DNA of 64,000 nucleotides from Bradysia coprophila (GCF_014529535.1 NW_023503616.1:744001-808000), one strand, 5' to 3'. Shown: positions 1 to 12,054, counted from the stretch's first letter. Made by a program: numbers and translations. The notes: a model not told the origin generated them from the letters alone.

Positions 1-899
1 TTATTCGGAAATTGATTGGGATACTGGGTCTGAGTTGCTGCTGGACCAGGCGGAATCATTTGATTCGTATGAGATTGACTGTATGGTTGCTGCGGCGGAG
101 TTTGAATGTTCGAGTTGGGTGGTGTGGCCTGATTCAAATGATTATTCAACGGCGGCATCGATGGATATTGTTGCTTTTGAAGTTGCTGTGGCGGCATTTG
201 TCCATTGATGTTTTGATGATATTGTAAATTTGGCGGCTTTTGCATGGTAGGACCCAAGGGTTGTTGATTCGACGAACCATTTACCGGAAATTCGGAATTA
301 ATTTTTGGTGGCATTCGCGACGCATTGAGAGGATTTACATTTCCGTTCACTAGATTTGGTGCATAGGGATTCGTTGCTACATTTCCACTATGCTGACCGT
401 TCGTTATGTTCATATTCTGCATGTTCGTTGCTAAATTAGCTACGTTCGGATTCGCCACATTCTGACCGGATAAATTTTGTGTCGATCCATGTAACGATCC
501 CGGCTGAGATGGTGGAAACAAATGCTGATTTTGACTAGACATCTGCGACGAACCGACGAATTGCTTAGATGGTTGGCTCGGTGGTAAATGCGCAGAATTT
601 ATGGATTGATTAAGTGCCGGTGATGCGGTCCGAGAGGACGAATTGCTTCCACCATTCACCAATAACGATTGTTGGCGATTTTGCGGAAACTGTTGTTGTA
701 TATATTGAGAGTTGAATTGTTGCGCTTGATTTTGTGGTGGCAGTTGCTGATGGGGCGGCAGCTTATTTTGCATTTGATGAGTCATTGGTGGCTGCGGCTG
801 ATATTGTCCAGTGATTGATGGAGGTTGAAATTTGTTGTATGAATCTAATTGAGTTGCCGCTGGAAGTCCATTTGGTAATGGTTGAGATGGAAACGACAT
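1..899 (-). CDS. N-terminal part of a Gln/Asn/Pro-rich protein, possibly Sec24C/D-like COPII coat subunit (partial)
   Basis: An open frame runs from an ATG at 899-897 to the left edge without a stop (299 codons, gene continues off-window). The product begins MSFPSQPLPNGLPAATQLDS and is a low-complexity chain rich in Gln, Asn, Pro, Ser and Met, with short runs such as PPHQQLPPQ and MPPQQLQKQQ. No folded domain is reached. A splice acceptor (cttttag on the minus strand) sits just before the ATG, so a 5' UTR intron is likely. Sec24 proteins, especially the C/D type, carry a disordered Pro/Gln-rich N-terminus ahead of the zinc-finger and trunk domains; that resemblance is compositional only. Other disordered Q/N-rich regulators such as transcription co-activators are equally possible. 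I am sure of the coding frame and unsure of the name. Confidence 0.6.
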   Translation of the reverse strand, partial: MSFPSQPLPNGLPAATQLDSYNKFQPPSITGQYQPQPPMTHQMQNKLPPHQQLPPQNQAQQFNSQYIQQQFPQNRQQSLLVNGGSNSSSRTASPALNQSINSAHLPPSQPSKQFVGSSQMSSQNQHLFPPSQPGSLHGSTQNLSGQNVANPNVANLATNMQNMNITNGQHSGNVATNPYAPNLVNGNVNPLNASRMPPKINSEFPVNGSSNQQPLGPTMQKPPNLQYHQNINGQMPPQQLQKQQYPSMPPLNNHLNQATPPNSNIQTPPQQPYSQSHTNQMIPPGPAATQTQYPNQFPN

Positions 900-3431
900 T
901 TTCGCCTAAAAGTATCAAGAGTTTAGATCAGTTTGGTCGTTGTCAGTGAACACTTAGAGCTGCATTTACATTCGTTGCATTCAAACGCTCACAATTAGGA
1001 CAAAAATCATTTCACTTCAACAACAGATACGATACTACATCCAACCGTCGACTATAAACGATTTTCCTGGCATTATTATGCTAATGGCTGAGAAAGCTAC
1101 GCAGTAAATGTTTTCCGCATATTCAAAGCTGAAATGTGGGTACAAAAACACCTGAATTTGAATTTGCTCTTGAACTGACGTATGAGCTTAGTCTAAAAAA
1201 CATTTGTGCTAACAAACGTTGCGACGCAACAGATGGGAATTTGTTGTGTATTGGTTGAGAACAATTCAGTTGGCCAAAAGCTGAAAACTTTCGATTTAAG
1301 ACGAACATCGTAAGCAATAATGTTAGCTTACAGGTACCTTAGGTGCTCATGTAAGTGAGAGATATACAAAATACAACATTGATGATTCGGTTGTTTTTGT
1401 TTATTATACGTCTATGTAGAGATATAAAGTCGTACGTCGTAACAAAAAGTATTTTATCTAAAACATTAGGAAAATCTAACGAGCTTAAATTCGATTATGG
1501 ATAGAACGAGTCTGTTGCAACGTTTACATTGACGAACGTGTATATTGAGATAAGAGCAAATTGCTGAAAATTGTTGCTTTTATTGACTGATATGACTGAT
1601 ATTCACTCCGTCACATCTTTTTTGTTGAAATTTCAATTCAAACAAATAACAAATTTGAATCAGCGATCACTTCGAATGATGCAAACAATTTGAAGGTGAA
1701 TTGAGTTGTAAAAAAAAACGTTGAAGACAGCATTAATTACCAAAAAAATAATCTCATAAAACGATATAATCACCTTGATTTATCATTTTCGCAGTCTTGG
1801 CAATCAAGAAGAAAGTGAAATAAATTTGCATGAAACTGATAGGATCTATGTCTTATGGACAATATTTACACACGAGTCAGTGAAGAATTGAAGAAAATAT
1901 TTGTTTTGTGGTATATGTGCGTTGTATTGCTATTGAATGTGTTAATACGGTTATTTGCGTACGACTATTCTGATTCAGGGTCAATGAAGAGCCGATGAGG
2001 TTCGTAAGAATGAAATGTGTGACGATTATGATTTCATAGAAAACATGAAGGTCGCATTTTTTTTATAGATATACTTTGGTGTCTGATAATGAAAACGAGA
2101 AGGAAAAAATTACTAGAAAAACGAACGTGTAACGTGTGTTTAGTTTATATACATCACGCTTGTAGTGTGTAATATTAGGGTTCACTGTTAGTGTTTATGT
2201 TGATAAGAAACAGCAGTCACTGCAGATAATAGTATATCCAACAAAATGAATGTAGGTATAGGTGTATATTAAGCATGGTCGTATTCTAACCAGTCATTCA
2301 CCAATTTACAGCGATAACAGCACCGATAACGATTTTATGTATGTTGCCATTGAATTAAGTGTTCTAAGTAGACGAATGAATCGTATTAGCACAAAGATAA
2401 AACCCATTAAACGGCAGATTAGTGTCTCAAGACAAAGAGACTAGACTCAAAGTTATCGATCTTTGTATCGATATAATTTACAACATACAGACAATATATG
2501 AAGGTTCTTTGCAGTACAACGTTGAAAAGTTCGAAATTTGTCGGGGAAAAAAATTTGTACAAATTGTACGAAGCAATAATTAACCTTGTTCCTACTAATA
2601 TTGACCTAGTTTAAGGCATTTAAATTTTAAGTTCACCGACGGATTTTGAATTTTTGATGAACCATCAATGTACATCAAAATTGACTAAACCAGAAATTGT
2701 AGGGTAATGGACAACGAAAAAGGTACATTTTCGATAACACACGATGTCGAATTGGGAAAGTCCAATATTATTCACCCAGCTGAATGTTCTTGAACTGTAC
2801 GAAATTTTCGATTCGATTCGAACGTTCACGGTGATGTATAAATGTTATTCGTTGCAAAATCACAGAGAACACATCACTTTTTGCGAAAATATAAAGAGAA
2901 AAAAAAAGTTGATACACGAATCCCATATCACAGTCATCGCATGCAACAAAACCATCAATTATTACCGTTTTCTTATAATTTTCGTTTGATCCAACTATTT
3001 CTTAAGCCGTAATATCAGTAGATTAATTAGTTTCACTGTACATTCTATTTTTCAATTAGATTAATTAACAACAATTTTCAATCACGGAGGAAAGTACAAA
3101 AATTTTTAATAGAAAACTCTGCGACAAATAAAACATATAAATTCTGAGCAATTATGAGCAATTTGACTTACGTGGAACCGTAGCTCTTTTGGGACATCTG
3201 TCGTTCGTTTCAATGAAGTTCACTAACAGCTGTCAAATTCAAATATTTCGCGGGAACAATCGGATCGTTCGATGATAAGTTTATTTCTTTGTCCAGTCTG
3301 GTAGGGAGGGTATTATGAATGTTATGGAGGAACATAAAAGAGGAGGTTTCCTTTATATGACTTTCCAGTATCACGGAACAGAAATCTTCTTTCAACAGAA
3401 AAATCATTTTGAGAAAGCAAATAAGTTTATT
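900..3431. other. Intergenic / 5' UTR and intron sequence, no gene seen
   Basis: AT-rich sequence with no open frame that looks coding in either strand. The part next to 900 is probably 5' leader or first intron of the minus-strand gene at 1-899. The small open frames here (for example 2262-2444 and 2744-2989) have no codon structure or domain that I can support. Samtor transcription must end near 3430. Confidence 0.5.
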
Positions 3432-4367
3432 TCAACTGTCACTATCACTAGACATCGCCTCGAAATCATTGAAATCCTGAGGTATGAACAGGTCATTTGA
3501 CATGTAATCTTCTTTATGAATATCAGCCCAGCGAACGGTCACGTCTTTGAATATAGCCTTACGAAACACCATGCACGTTATATGAACGAGTTTTTCATAC
3601 TTTATTCGACTGAATCCCATTAAGGCCAACGTATATCGCCAATTTTTCATGAATTTCGCATTTGCGCCCACATGCTTCGAATCGGGAGTGATTACGATCA
3701 GTATTCCTTCGGCATCGAGAATGTCATAAGCTTTCTTGCAACAAATCAAGCGCTGCTCTGATGTCGGCAGGTATTCCAAAAGTAAGCTGAAAACAACCAC
3801 ATCGTAGGAGCATGGTATAAGCGTAAAGGCATTGATGGAGTTTGATTGGAGGGATTCCGGTTGAACGACAGGCACATTGAGAAAGTCGCAACGGTGAACA
3901 TCGGGACAAGCAGGTGATATATCGATGGCTGTAACAGTAAAGCTGTCGTACTGTTTGAATGGATTGTAACAACTGCCGACGTCCAACAGACGAATTTTTT
4001 GATTCTCACAGTCGTCATCAGATATCGAAGGTAGTTCAACATGTACCGGTTCTGGCAATAGCTCGAAAATTCGCTTCTCGCGGTCTCGATTATGATTTCG
4101 GATTTTATTGTCATGGAAGTAGTTCAAACAGAATTGCACCGACCATTCAATACGATTTTCGCGAGTCATTTCATTCACTTTTAAATTCGAATCCCAAAAT
4201 TTCGTGGCTAATTCTCTCATTGCCTTTGAGTAGGAATCCAGCTGATCTTTGTTGTTTATGTGTTCCTTCCATGCGTTCGTTGATCCATACTTTTTGGTTC
4301 GTTTTCGCAGATCCTTGTGCACTCGTTTTATCTCAGCGGATAGAATTAGGTGCTCTTTCGTGGCCAT
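3432..4367 (-). CDS. Samtor: Samtor, S-adenosylmethionine sensor upstream of TORC1 (BMT2 / C7orf60 family)
   Basis: A single uninterrupted 311-codon frame starts at ATG 4367 and ends with TGA at 3434-3432. The protein has a basic helical N-terminus followed by a class I methyltransferase-type Rossmann fold: motif I LLDVGSCYNPF (about 127-137), acidic loop AIDISP (147-152), CDFLNV (160-165) and YDVVVFSLLLEYLP (188-201). This order is diagnostic of the SAMTOR/BMT2 family, which binds SAM and, when SAM is low, binds GATOR1-KICSTOR to inhibit TORC1. Gly131 and Asp149 are 18 residues apart, the same spacing as the human SAM-contacting Gly172 and Asp190, so binding should be preserved. The C-terminus is an acidic serine tail. 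The stop codon is directly followed by AATAAA on the minus strand. It is divergent from pins. Confidence 0.9.
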   Translation of the reverse strand: MATKEHLILSAEIKRVHKDLRKRTKKYGSTNAWKEHINNKDQLDSYSKAMRELATKFWDSNLKVNEMTRENRIEWSVQFCLNYFHDNKIRNHNRDREKRIFELLPEPVHVELPSISDDDCENQKIRLLDVGSCYNPFKQYDSFTVTAIDISPACPDVHRCDFLNVPVVQPESLQSNSINAFTLIPCSYDVVVFSLLLEYLPTSEQRLICCKKAYDILDAEGILIVITPDSKHVGANAKFMKNWRYTLALMGFSRIKYEKLVHITCMVFRKAIFKDVTVRWADIHKEDYMSNDLFIPQDFNDFEAMSSDSDS

Positions 4368-5189
4368 AGTCCCTTGCGAATCGTTTTTTGATCAACACTT
4401 TTCAACTTTGTTGTTTATTTTGCAATGTTTTGACATTCCAAACTTCAAATTATAATGTTATGTGGATACGGTAGAAGCGAGGGACACATGTGGAGAATGA
4501 GTGGGTACTTTGAAAATATTTGTTTTGTTTCGGAAAATACTTTGAAGGATTTGAAAAACACGGTAACACTTTGCCGGTTACTGTGGCTTGTCGACTTTAG
4601 ACACTTCAATTAAATTTTAGATTTTTTAGATTTTATTTGGAGGTAACCCTCGACTCCTTTACTGCTTTCCAGGGTGTCTGAAGTGTCAGCGTGCGCATTA
4701 TTCTGCAATGTGTTTAAACCAAAGGTAAAACCAAAAGTAAAATATTGTCTCAGATTTTTACAGTCTTAGGCAGGACGAACTGGTTACCAAAACGCCACTG
4801 GGCGATGTATGCAAAAACAAAAAGCCAAAGACAAAAAATCGAAACTCTTTCACAAAAATTATAAAGTCCATCGGGCGATGCCTGGTATGATCAGTGCGGG
4901 CCTTGTCTGGATATACTTAGATCGAATCAAAGCAATAGATTCAATAACTTAAACTGCTATTCTTAAGCTTGCCGTTTACCCACTACTGTGAAAGGAACTA
5001 ACAGATTTATTTTATGGAGACCGAGTCGATATGGCAGGTTTTCACTGTGGATTGTGGATTCAATATTGTATTATTGTACTGTCAAACTTAATTGAACGGA
5101 AAAGTTGTGTTGTGTAAAAAGTAAAAAATCTTAATTTAAATTAATTAAACATTCGTCTGTGCACTCATAATTATAAATCGTTGTGAAGA
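4368..5189. promoter_or_regulatory. Bidirectional promoter region between Samtor and pins
   Basis: The 822 bp between the divergent start codons of Samtor (minus) and pins (plus) holds both 5' leaders. I see no open frame and no clear TATA box or named operator. Shared promoter use is inferred from the head-to-head arrangement only. Confidence 0.45.
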
Positions 5190-8100
5190 ATGTCTACGTT
5201 TTCCGTTAGCGCGGAGAATCTGAGCAGTACAGACACTCAGGTAAAAAATAACGAAACAAAACAGAATTGTTTTTCTAACAGCGAATGAGAATCCATTCAT
5301 AAAAATCTGGGGTCTGTGTTTGCATACTTTCTGATGTGACTCACTCAACCAGCCAAACCTATTTTAATTGTATGATTTCTGAGAACTAATTTCTGTTGTA
5401 AATAGTGTAGCGTATGTGTGTAGCGCCCAGGTGGATTTTTTGTGATTGCGAATGAAAATTGTATAAACTGGTTCCGTTGTTTTGTTCGCCCATCCTACGT
5501 TGTATCACAGTCTGTCTGGTCCAACTATAATTTACAAATAATTTCAGAACACTGATGGCTCTTCAATGTGCTTGGAGCTGGCATTGGAAGGGGAAAGACT
5601 GTGCAAATCTGGAGATTGTCGTGCAGGCGTTGCCTTTTTTCAGGTAACACAAAGTCTATATCGCTTCATGTTGAAAGTGCTAACCAGAGATCGATTTCTT
5701 TTTAAATTTTTCATCAAAAAACAGGCTTCCATTCAAGCAGGGACTGATGACCTTAGAACATTAAGTGCCATTTACAGCCAATTGGGCAACGCGTACTTTT
5801 ATTTGGGCGATTACGCTAAGGCCATGCAATATCACAAATTGGACTTAACGCTTGCACGGTAAATTTCAAATTGCAATCTTTGTCATGCCTCGTTACCTAA
5901 CACAAACATGCTCTGATTCAGATCAATGGACGATAAATTGGGTGAAGCAAAATCGTCAGGAAATCTTGGCAATACTCTTAAAGTAATGGGACGATTTGAT
6001 GAGGCTGCATTGTGTTGCGATCGCCATTTAACTCTAGCTCGACAGTTGGGCGATCGATTGTCCGAAGGTCGTGCGTTGTACAATTTGGGAAATGTTTACC
6101 ATGCTAAGGGAAAGCATATGGGTCAATCAGATCCAGGTGACTTTTCGGATGATGTAAAAGAAGCTCTAATGAAAGCTGTTGAATTTTACCAGTAAGTTGG
6201 GTGTCGTATTGGGTGTCTTGCTTGATTCCAAAGGTTTGACCAATTTAATTTTCTAGGCAAAATTTAACACTCATGAAAGATTTGGGTGATCGAGGAGCGC
6301 AGGGCAGAGCTTGCGGAAACCTTGGAAACACTTATTACTTACTCGGAGACTTTGAGTCTGCCATCGAACATCATCAAGAACGATTGAGGATAGCTCGTGA
6401 ATTCGGTGACAAACCCGCTGAACGTCGTGCGAATAGCAATCTGGGAAATTCACATATTTTCTTAGGACAGTTCGAACAGGCCGCAGATCATTACAAGTAA
6501 GTGTTTGGGAGCTCACAATGTCCATAAACCGTTTCAACTTTACCTCTTCGCAGACGAACACTGTCGTTGGCTGTTGAGCTAGGGGAGAGAGCAGTTGAGG
6601 CGCAATCTTGTTACAGTCTTGGCAACACATACACTTTACTCAGAGATTTTGTGACAGCAATTGACTATCATCAACGACATTTGGCTATTGCACAAGAACT
6701 CGGTGATAAAGTTGGCGAGGCAAGAGCGTGCTGGAGTCTGGGAAATGCTCACTCATCTATTGGCAATCATGAAAAAGCATTGCATTTTGCCCAGTTACAT
6801 TACGCTCTAGCTAAGGAGGTGGGGCTGTCGAGTGCCTATAATGCGAACTTTTCTAATTCGATATCGTTCCATAGTTGGGTGACTCTGTTGGTGAATCGAC
6901 GGCACGAATGAATGTCTCAGATTTGCGAAAGATGCTCGGTTTGCCGGATGCTCCCATCGATACCGGTTCCCTTTCGGATGTTCGTTCAGCTGATTCGGAT
7001 GATGCAGTATCACAAACGCGCAGTTCAAATTCCAGCTCCAGACATTTCAGGGTACGACGACAATCAATGGAACAATTGGATTTAATTAAGGTTTTCTTTT
7101 GTTTTTCATTTTGTTTTTTGTTTGTCGACCATCACCAATGCCATTGTCATTCGACCGTTTTGATTAGACTTCTCTTTGCCTTGCTTTTGTCTAAAACCAA
7201 ACTTCTCGTTCACAGCTGACACCCGATGGAAAACGAATCAATTCACTCCCGAATCCAGAACCTTCGCACGCTAACACTCAAATGCCTACCAAAGCCAACG
7301 ACGAAGACTTCTTTGATTTACTGACCAAGAGCCAAAGTAAACGAATGGATGATCAAAGGTGTTCGCTGAAGGTGATTGGCGGTGCTGTGGGTGGAAATAA
7401 AGAAACGTTACGAAAGCCGTTAGTGCAACAGAATAGTCTACCAGCTACCATTTTACCGAAGGAAAATAGGTTCGATTTCAATCCATTTATCACAATATTC
7501 ACGATCTAATGAACTCCATTACACAACAGGAATGCACTAATCGAAATGATTGCTGATCTGCAATCGGAACGAATGGATGAACAACGTGCAATGCTTCCAG
7601 GTTTAGTAAATAGACGAGGTGTTGCAGCCAATAATTTCCCAGCAAATACTCCTGCACCGGACGACGCTTTCTTGGACATGTTAATGAGATGCCAAGTAAA
7701 CGTTTTTCTTTCAACGTCTCGATAAACAATGTTCGTTCATAACAAATTCGATTGCATTTACAGAGTACCCGACTGGAGGAACAACGATCCGAATTGCCCA
7801 TATCGAACATTACAATGGACGTAGAAAATGGTGAATCGAGTCGTAGGGTGGGAGCTTCAAATAGTGGTGCTACTGTACCTGACGAGGACTTCTTTTCGCT
7901 GATAATGCGAGTTCAAGGTGGTCGGATGGAAGATCAACGTGCAGCGGTATGTATAACTCGTAATAGATAGGAATTTTGCTAGGTTTTATGTGCATGTATA
8001 TTGAGAGATAGAAAAGGATTTGTTCCGTAAAGTCGATGTGTAAGCGGTGTTGTACATGACATCATCAAAAGAGTGAACAATTCTACCAGTTTTCGGGGGA

Positions 8101-8246
8101 TTTGTAGTCCGGATTTCCCCGAGTTGTGTTGTTCTAATTGCAAACTGAAATTGTAGGTGCCGTTTCCGTCGTCCAATCGCAACAACTTATCATCATCCAC
8201 AGCTATTCGAGACAATAATGGTGTTCTGCCGAAAAAATCCAAATAG
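5190..8246 (+). CDS. pins: Partner of inscuteable (Pins / Raps, LGN-AGS3 family), complete, 11 coding exons
   Basis: Exons rebuilt from GT-AG sites and phase: 5190-5240, 5548-5643, 5725-5858, 5922-6191, 6257-6496, 6554-6818, 6875-7090, 7216-7469, 7530-7695, 7764-7946, 8157-8246, giving 654 aa, close to the 658 aa of Drosophila Pins. Residues about 20-352 form TPR repeats with the LGN-type core LGN.Y..LG.... followed by H...L.IA.E.GD; at least seven are visible. A Ser-rich linker follows (about 353-450), then four GoLoco motifs near residues 454-473, 510-532, 551-573 and 604-624, each ending in a form of RM-D/E-DQR. In the family, the TPRs bind Inscuteable and Mud/NuMA and the GoLoco motifs bind GDP-Galpha-i, anchoring spindle-pulling forces to the cell cortex in asymmetric division. 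GoLoco 2 is the most degenerate (LIEMI in place of FFDLL). No frame breaks. Confidence 0.95.
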
Positions 8247-8655
8247 GATGGCATTTAGTTAAGGAGAAAAGACTTTTTACTGTTAAGTTAAGTCAAGTAG
8301 AGTTTTGATCAATTTTTTTTTGTTTGTGTCACAAATTGTGCTTTGTGTTCTTTAAACAACGGAAACATTTTACATTTCACCGTTTCATCATAAGTTTTAT
8401 TTTGCATTTACTTTCCACGCACCTAATGGAACTAACGGCAAATGTCTTTTGAATTTTCCGACATTTCGATTAAATTTTGAGAGGTCGCGTTTTACATTTT
8501 TTTTAAGTATAATTTTCGAAATCACCACCGATAAGAGTTATTCGATAGTTTGGTATTTCATTTGCTGTAGGTGGTAAAATTTGGCATTTATTACGTTAAT
8601 TTCAGATTATGAAAGACAATTTGATTTTCATCATATCCTTCACGAAAAATTGTAG

Positions 8656-8661
8656 AATAAA
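8656..8661 (+). terminator. Candidate poly(A) signal of pins
   Basis: AATAAA lies about 410 bp after the pins stop codon. It is the first canonical hexamer downstream; an ATTAAA near 8470 is an alternative. Confidence 0.45.
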
Positions 8662-8811
8662 ATTTTCATTCGGTTTCTCTTCGTAACATCTTATTTACTT
8701 GGAAAATAGACATCTGCGGCTGGCTACAGACTGTAAACTTTTTCAAAAATAAGAAATAATCAGCTGCCGATGTTTACTGGTAGCGGCCTCGGCTAACACG
8801 TATTTAAGAAA

Positions 8812-8998
8812 CGGTTTGTTATTTGCTGTTATTGCTATAAGCGATGAGCTCTAGTCAGAGTTTTCTAATAAAGCAAAACATATTGTCAAAAGTAGTGAAG
8901 TAAAAGATTTTGAGTCAAATACTTTGATGCACCTTAACCAGAAGAAGTAGCAGATTTCATAAATATATCGTAATAGCCCTGCCGTAGCTAAAAGTCTT
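8812..8998 (-). repeat. Copy of the TTAACCTG/TTTTACTTCATTT interspersed repeat (inverted)
   Basis: It contains the reverse complement of the family core (GAAGTAAAAGATTTTGAGTC) and the distal block GCCGTAGCTAAAAGT, matching the copy at 57005-57182 block by block. Its ends are eroded. Confidence 0.55.
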
Positions 8999-9063
8999 AA
9001 AATTAAATGGCTCATTTAATTACACATTTTTTTCATTGTCACTCAAGAAGTCATATAACCAGA

Positions 9064-9176
9064 GCCTGTTATTGCTAATTTGAATTACCTCATTTACTAT
9101 TAAATTTACCGAATATTTACTTTTCGGTAATTTAATCGGCAAATTTGGTAATTCAAATTACCAATAATATGCCCCA
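9064..9176. repeat. AT-rich palindromic element with GTTATTGGTAAATT-type ends
   Basis: The left end GTTATTGCTAATTTGAATTA is the near reverse complement of the right end TAATTCAAATTACCAATAAT. A related unit with the same ends (GTTATTGGCAAATTC ... AATATGCCC) is at about 52924-53106. It is a likely short non-autonomous element. Confidence 0.55.
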
Positions 9177-9362
9177 CATAACATGCATCACATCATCAAT
9201 GTGATATAGAATTTTCAAAAAGATATCAAACCTTTGTCTTGAAAGCGTAAAGTTGCATTCCATTTTAGCTTGAATTATTTTACTTTATCAGTCAATTCTC
9301 AACTTCCAATTATTTTCGACTTCGACAAATAGTGTTGGTATTTGGGTATATCCATAGACTAT

Positions 9363-9470
9363 TGGAAAACATTTCCGAACTTTTCCCACATTTAGCTTAA
9401 TTTATTTAAAAAAATAATCAAAAAATGAAGGAAAATTCAAGAAAATATGGGAAAATGTTTTTACAAAAAT
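9363..9470. repeat. GGAAAA-type imperfect hairpin repeat, copy 1
   Basis: A pyrimidine-rich half (TTTCCGAACTTTTCCCACAT) faces a purine-rich half (ATGAAGGAAAATTCAAG ... GGGAAAATG). The same plan recurs at about 22570-22710 and 53190-53310. Confidence 0.5.
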
Positions 9471-10188
9471 AGTCACTGGTATTTGGTACTCAATACCAGA
9501 TTTTTCTCTCTAAGTTTAAAAGCTGAATCAAAAATTAACATCAAAACTATAAAAAATCAAACTTTTCCTGTCTCAGTGTAGATTGTAAATTGTAGATTTA
9601 AAGCCACTAAAAAGCCTGTTGCAGGAAAAATTAATTACCCAATCTCATATCTATCATGTTAACTATGTAGTGTGTTGCATACGTTATCGGCGCTGCCATA
9701 AACATACGCACATAATGTAGCACTCATATTCCACCGCATGTGGATGAATATCATGAGTTGGATTGAAATTGTCCATTCATTCTTATAAAATTGTGAAAAG
9801 ACGAACGAACCAAAAATCTAAAGATTGTTTACAATTGGAGCTCTTGCAGAAGTTACGTTGTATTGTTATAGAAAGGTATGGTGAGAGATGTCCGTTTTAT
9901 ATGTGGTCGACTTTCGAATAGTAAAAATAGAAGCCTTAGTGTTAATCTAGGATAGAACTTTGAGTTTTCAATGGGAAATAGAGTTCTGTTGACGGATAAT
10001 AGAATTTTTATTATTCTATTTCCGTGTGATTTCGTGTATGTATGACATTGTTTTTTGACTATTGGGATTATATCCCTCCTTGCATTCGGCGCGTGCCAGT
10101 ATTTACGTGCCGGAATGATTATGCTATGACTAGAGTCCAATTTTTACCAAATTTTCCAATTTCACACATTTTTCTTTTGCTATTACAA

Positions 10189-10485
10189 TTTTGCAGACGT
10201 AAATACTACCACTTTCGTATCTAAACTGGTATTGTTCTTGCTATTATTCTCCGTCTCACTGTGGTTTCTCTTAAATGACAAAACCAGAGAATACAGTGTT
10301 AAAAGAGCGTAAAAACGGGAAAATACCCGTTAATTCAACAGAGCTTGATATGCCAAAATGTGTATGAAAACATTCGAAAAACCAGTTTATTTAACTGATT
10401 TCTATGGGAGTTATGTCAAAATTTCCAACTTAATTTAACACTGTACAGTTTAGATACGAAAGTGGCAGTATTGACGTTCGCAAAA
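10189..10485. repeat. Foldback element, about 40-bp terminal inverted repeats
   Basis: The left arm reads TTTTGCAGACGTAAATAC then CCACTTTCGTATCTAAACTG. The right arm is its reverse complement with few mismatches (CAGTTTAGATACGAAAGTGG ... GACGTTCGCAAAA). There is no open frame inside, so this is a MITE-like element of about 297 bp. Confidence 0.75.
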
Positions 10486-10618
10486 CAGTATACATTACAT
10501 ACAAACATAACAAAAAGTATTTTACAAGTATTTCGATAACCAAATTACAGAATTTACACGTAATTTTGTCTTTTAAAAAAATGTACAAAGTTTAAGAGGT
10601 GACGAACATTATAAGCAA

Positions 10619-10766
10619 CTACAAAAATTAGGAGTTATCACATTTCTTTTTCAGCAGATTCTACAGAATAAATAGATAAATAAATATAACGTCAGAATCT
10701 GTGGGTCTAGAAATATCAGGATCCTACAAAAAAAAACAAAAATGTGATAATCCTAATTTTTTGTAG
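10619..10766. repeat. Short foldback element with CTACAAAAATTAGG ends
   Basis: The ends CTACAAAAATTAGGAGTTAT and AATCCTAATTTTTTGTAG are inverted repeats, both flanking a CACATTT block. Total about 148 bp, non-coding. Confidence 0.7.
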
Positions 10767-11843
10767 ATGTATCCATACATAACACTGATATCACTTCGTT
10801 CAATAAACTTTTTGCTCTGTCAACTTTCTTGTGCTTATTGCACAACTTTTTTTTTTGTAAACTAACTGATTAGTGTTCCCTGAAATGAGTATTTAATTGC
10901 ACATTAATACAGACACATAAATAAATAAATATTTACATTCTGCATACATATTGTTATTATAGATCGAATTTAAGAAGAATTAAAAGTTAACTTTTCTCAA
11001 GACAAATTTATTTTAAAGTAAAATAGAAAAAAAAACGAACAAAATATTTGATATTCCCAACTTAAATACTCCACTTTTTGCAGGTAAACATTTTTTTAAA
11101 TTTAAATATTCAACAAATTTTATCCACTAAAAATCTACTGATTTGGGTTTCTATTATTCATATTTTTGTTCATAATAAAGTATTTATCGGCAAAATGTAC
11201 GAGGTATGCAACCTATGCAACATAAACCAATGGTTACAGACGATATAAAATCAAACCTGTGTATTACCGTCTGTGAAAGGTTAATAGAATTCCATTGGTA
11301 ACGTTTTAGAGAGTTTCGTATATTTTCCGATAAATATCTAAAAATAACAAACATAACAAAAAGAAATATTTGTAATTTTAGGAGAATTATCATTAAAAAT
11401 TTTAAATGAAAATAACAGAAAATACAAAAAAAATCTACAAAATGTATACATTGCCAAATTATATTTAGAAGAAGGAAGAAGAAAAGATTTTCATGAAAAT
11501 CATGTCCTTTTATATTAAAAACAAAGAGAAGAAGAAAAAAATAAACGAATATGCTACGCATGTTTCATAATAGTGAACTATCTTAGTTAGTTTTACAATT
11601 TGTTGTTGACTCATGAAAAATTAAATTTTAAACACTTAAAAATTAAGGAAAAATAATAAAAACAAAAACAAATCATATTACGTAATAATGTATAAAATTT
11701 TATGAATAAAGTCTAACCACGAATTCAGCGTTATGCTTTTCATTAAATATTTACAGTTTACATCATACTCTTCGCCTCGAAATTTTTACTTTTTCTGTCA
11801 CATTAGAATACCATTTTCCTATCAGTATCATGGCAGTATAGTA

Positions 11844-11961
11844 TGTTACGTCACTGTTTGTAAATATTTGTTTAAGCAAGTGTGAGGTTTGCGGAACGAG
11901 CCGAAGGCGAGTGGAGTAATCACACGTGCCTAAACAAGCATTTACAAGCAGTGACGTAACA
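11844..11961. repeat. Foldback element with TGTTACGTCACTG ends
   Basis: The left arm TGTTACGTCACTGTTTGTAA and the right arm TTACAAGCAGTGACGTAACA are inverted repeats. The inverted match continues inward through TTTGTTTA/TAAACAA and GTGTGA/TCACAC, to a GC-richer loop at about 11886-11921. A diverged copy of the right end (AACAAGCAGTGATGTAAA) follows near 12002. Confidence 0.75.
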
Positions 11962-12054
11962 CATTTTACATGTTTGTGGACGGTAAGTGCATTTTCCCTG
12001 TAACAAGCAGTGATGTAAAGTGCACTTTACTGTGCGTAAGCATGTAAATAGTAG

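Noticed and set aside
12-227. 71-codon plus-strand frame at the window start
   Set aside because: Antisense shadow of the Gln/Pro-rich coding region on the minus strand.
3724-4369. Several overlapping frames of 82-136 codons on both strands
   Set aside because: All overlap the Samtor frame, which alone contains the conserved methyltransferase-fold motifs.
11184-11561. 125-codon minus-strand open frame rich in Phe, Leu and Ile
   Set aside because: Composition follows the local AT-richness (poly-Phe/Leu/Ile), and no domain, splice partner or conserved motif is visible.
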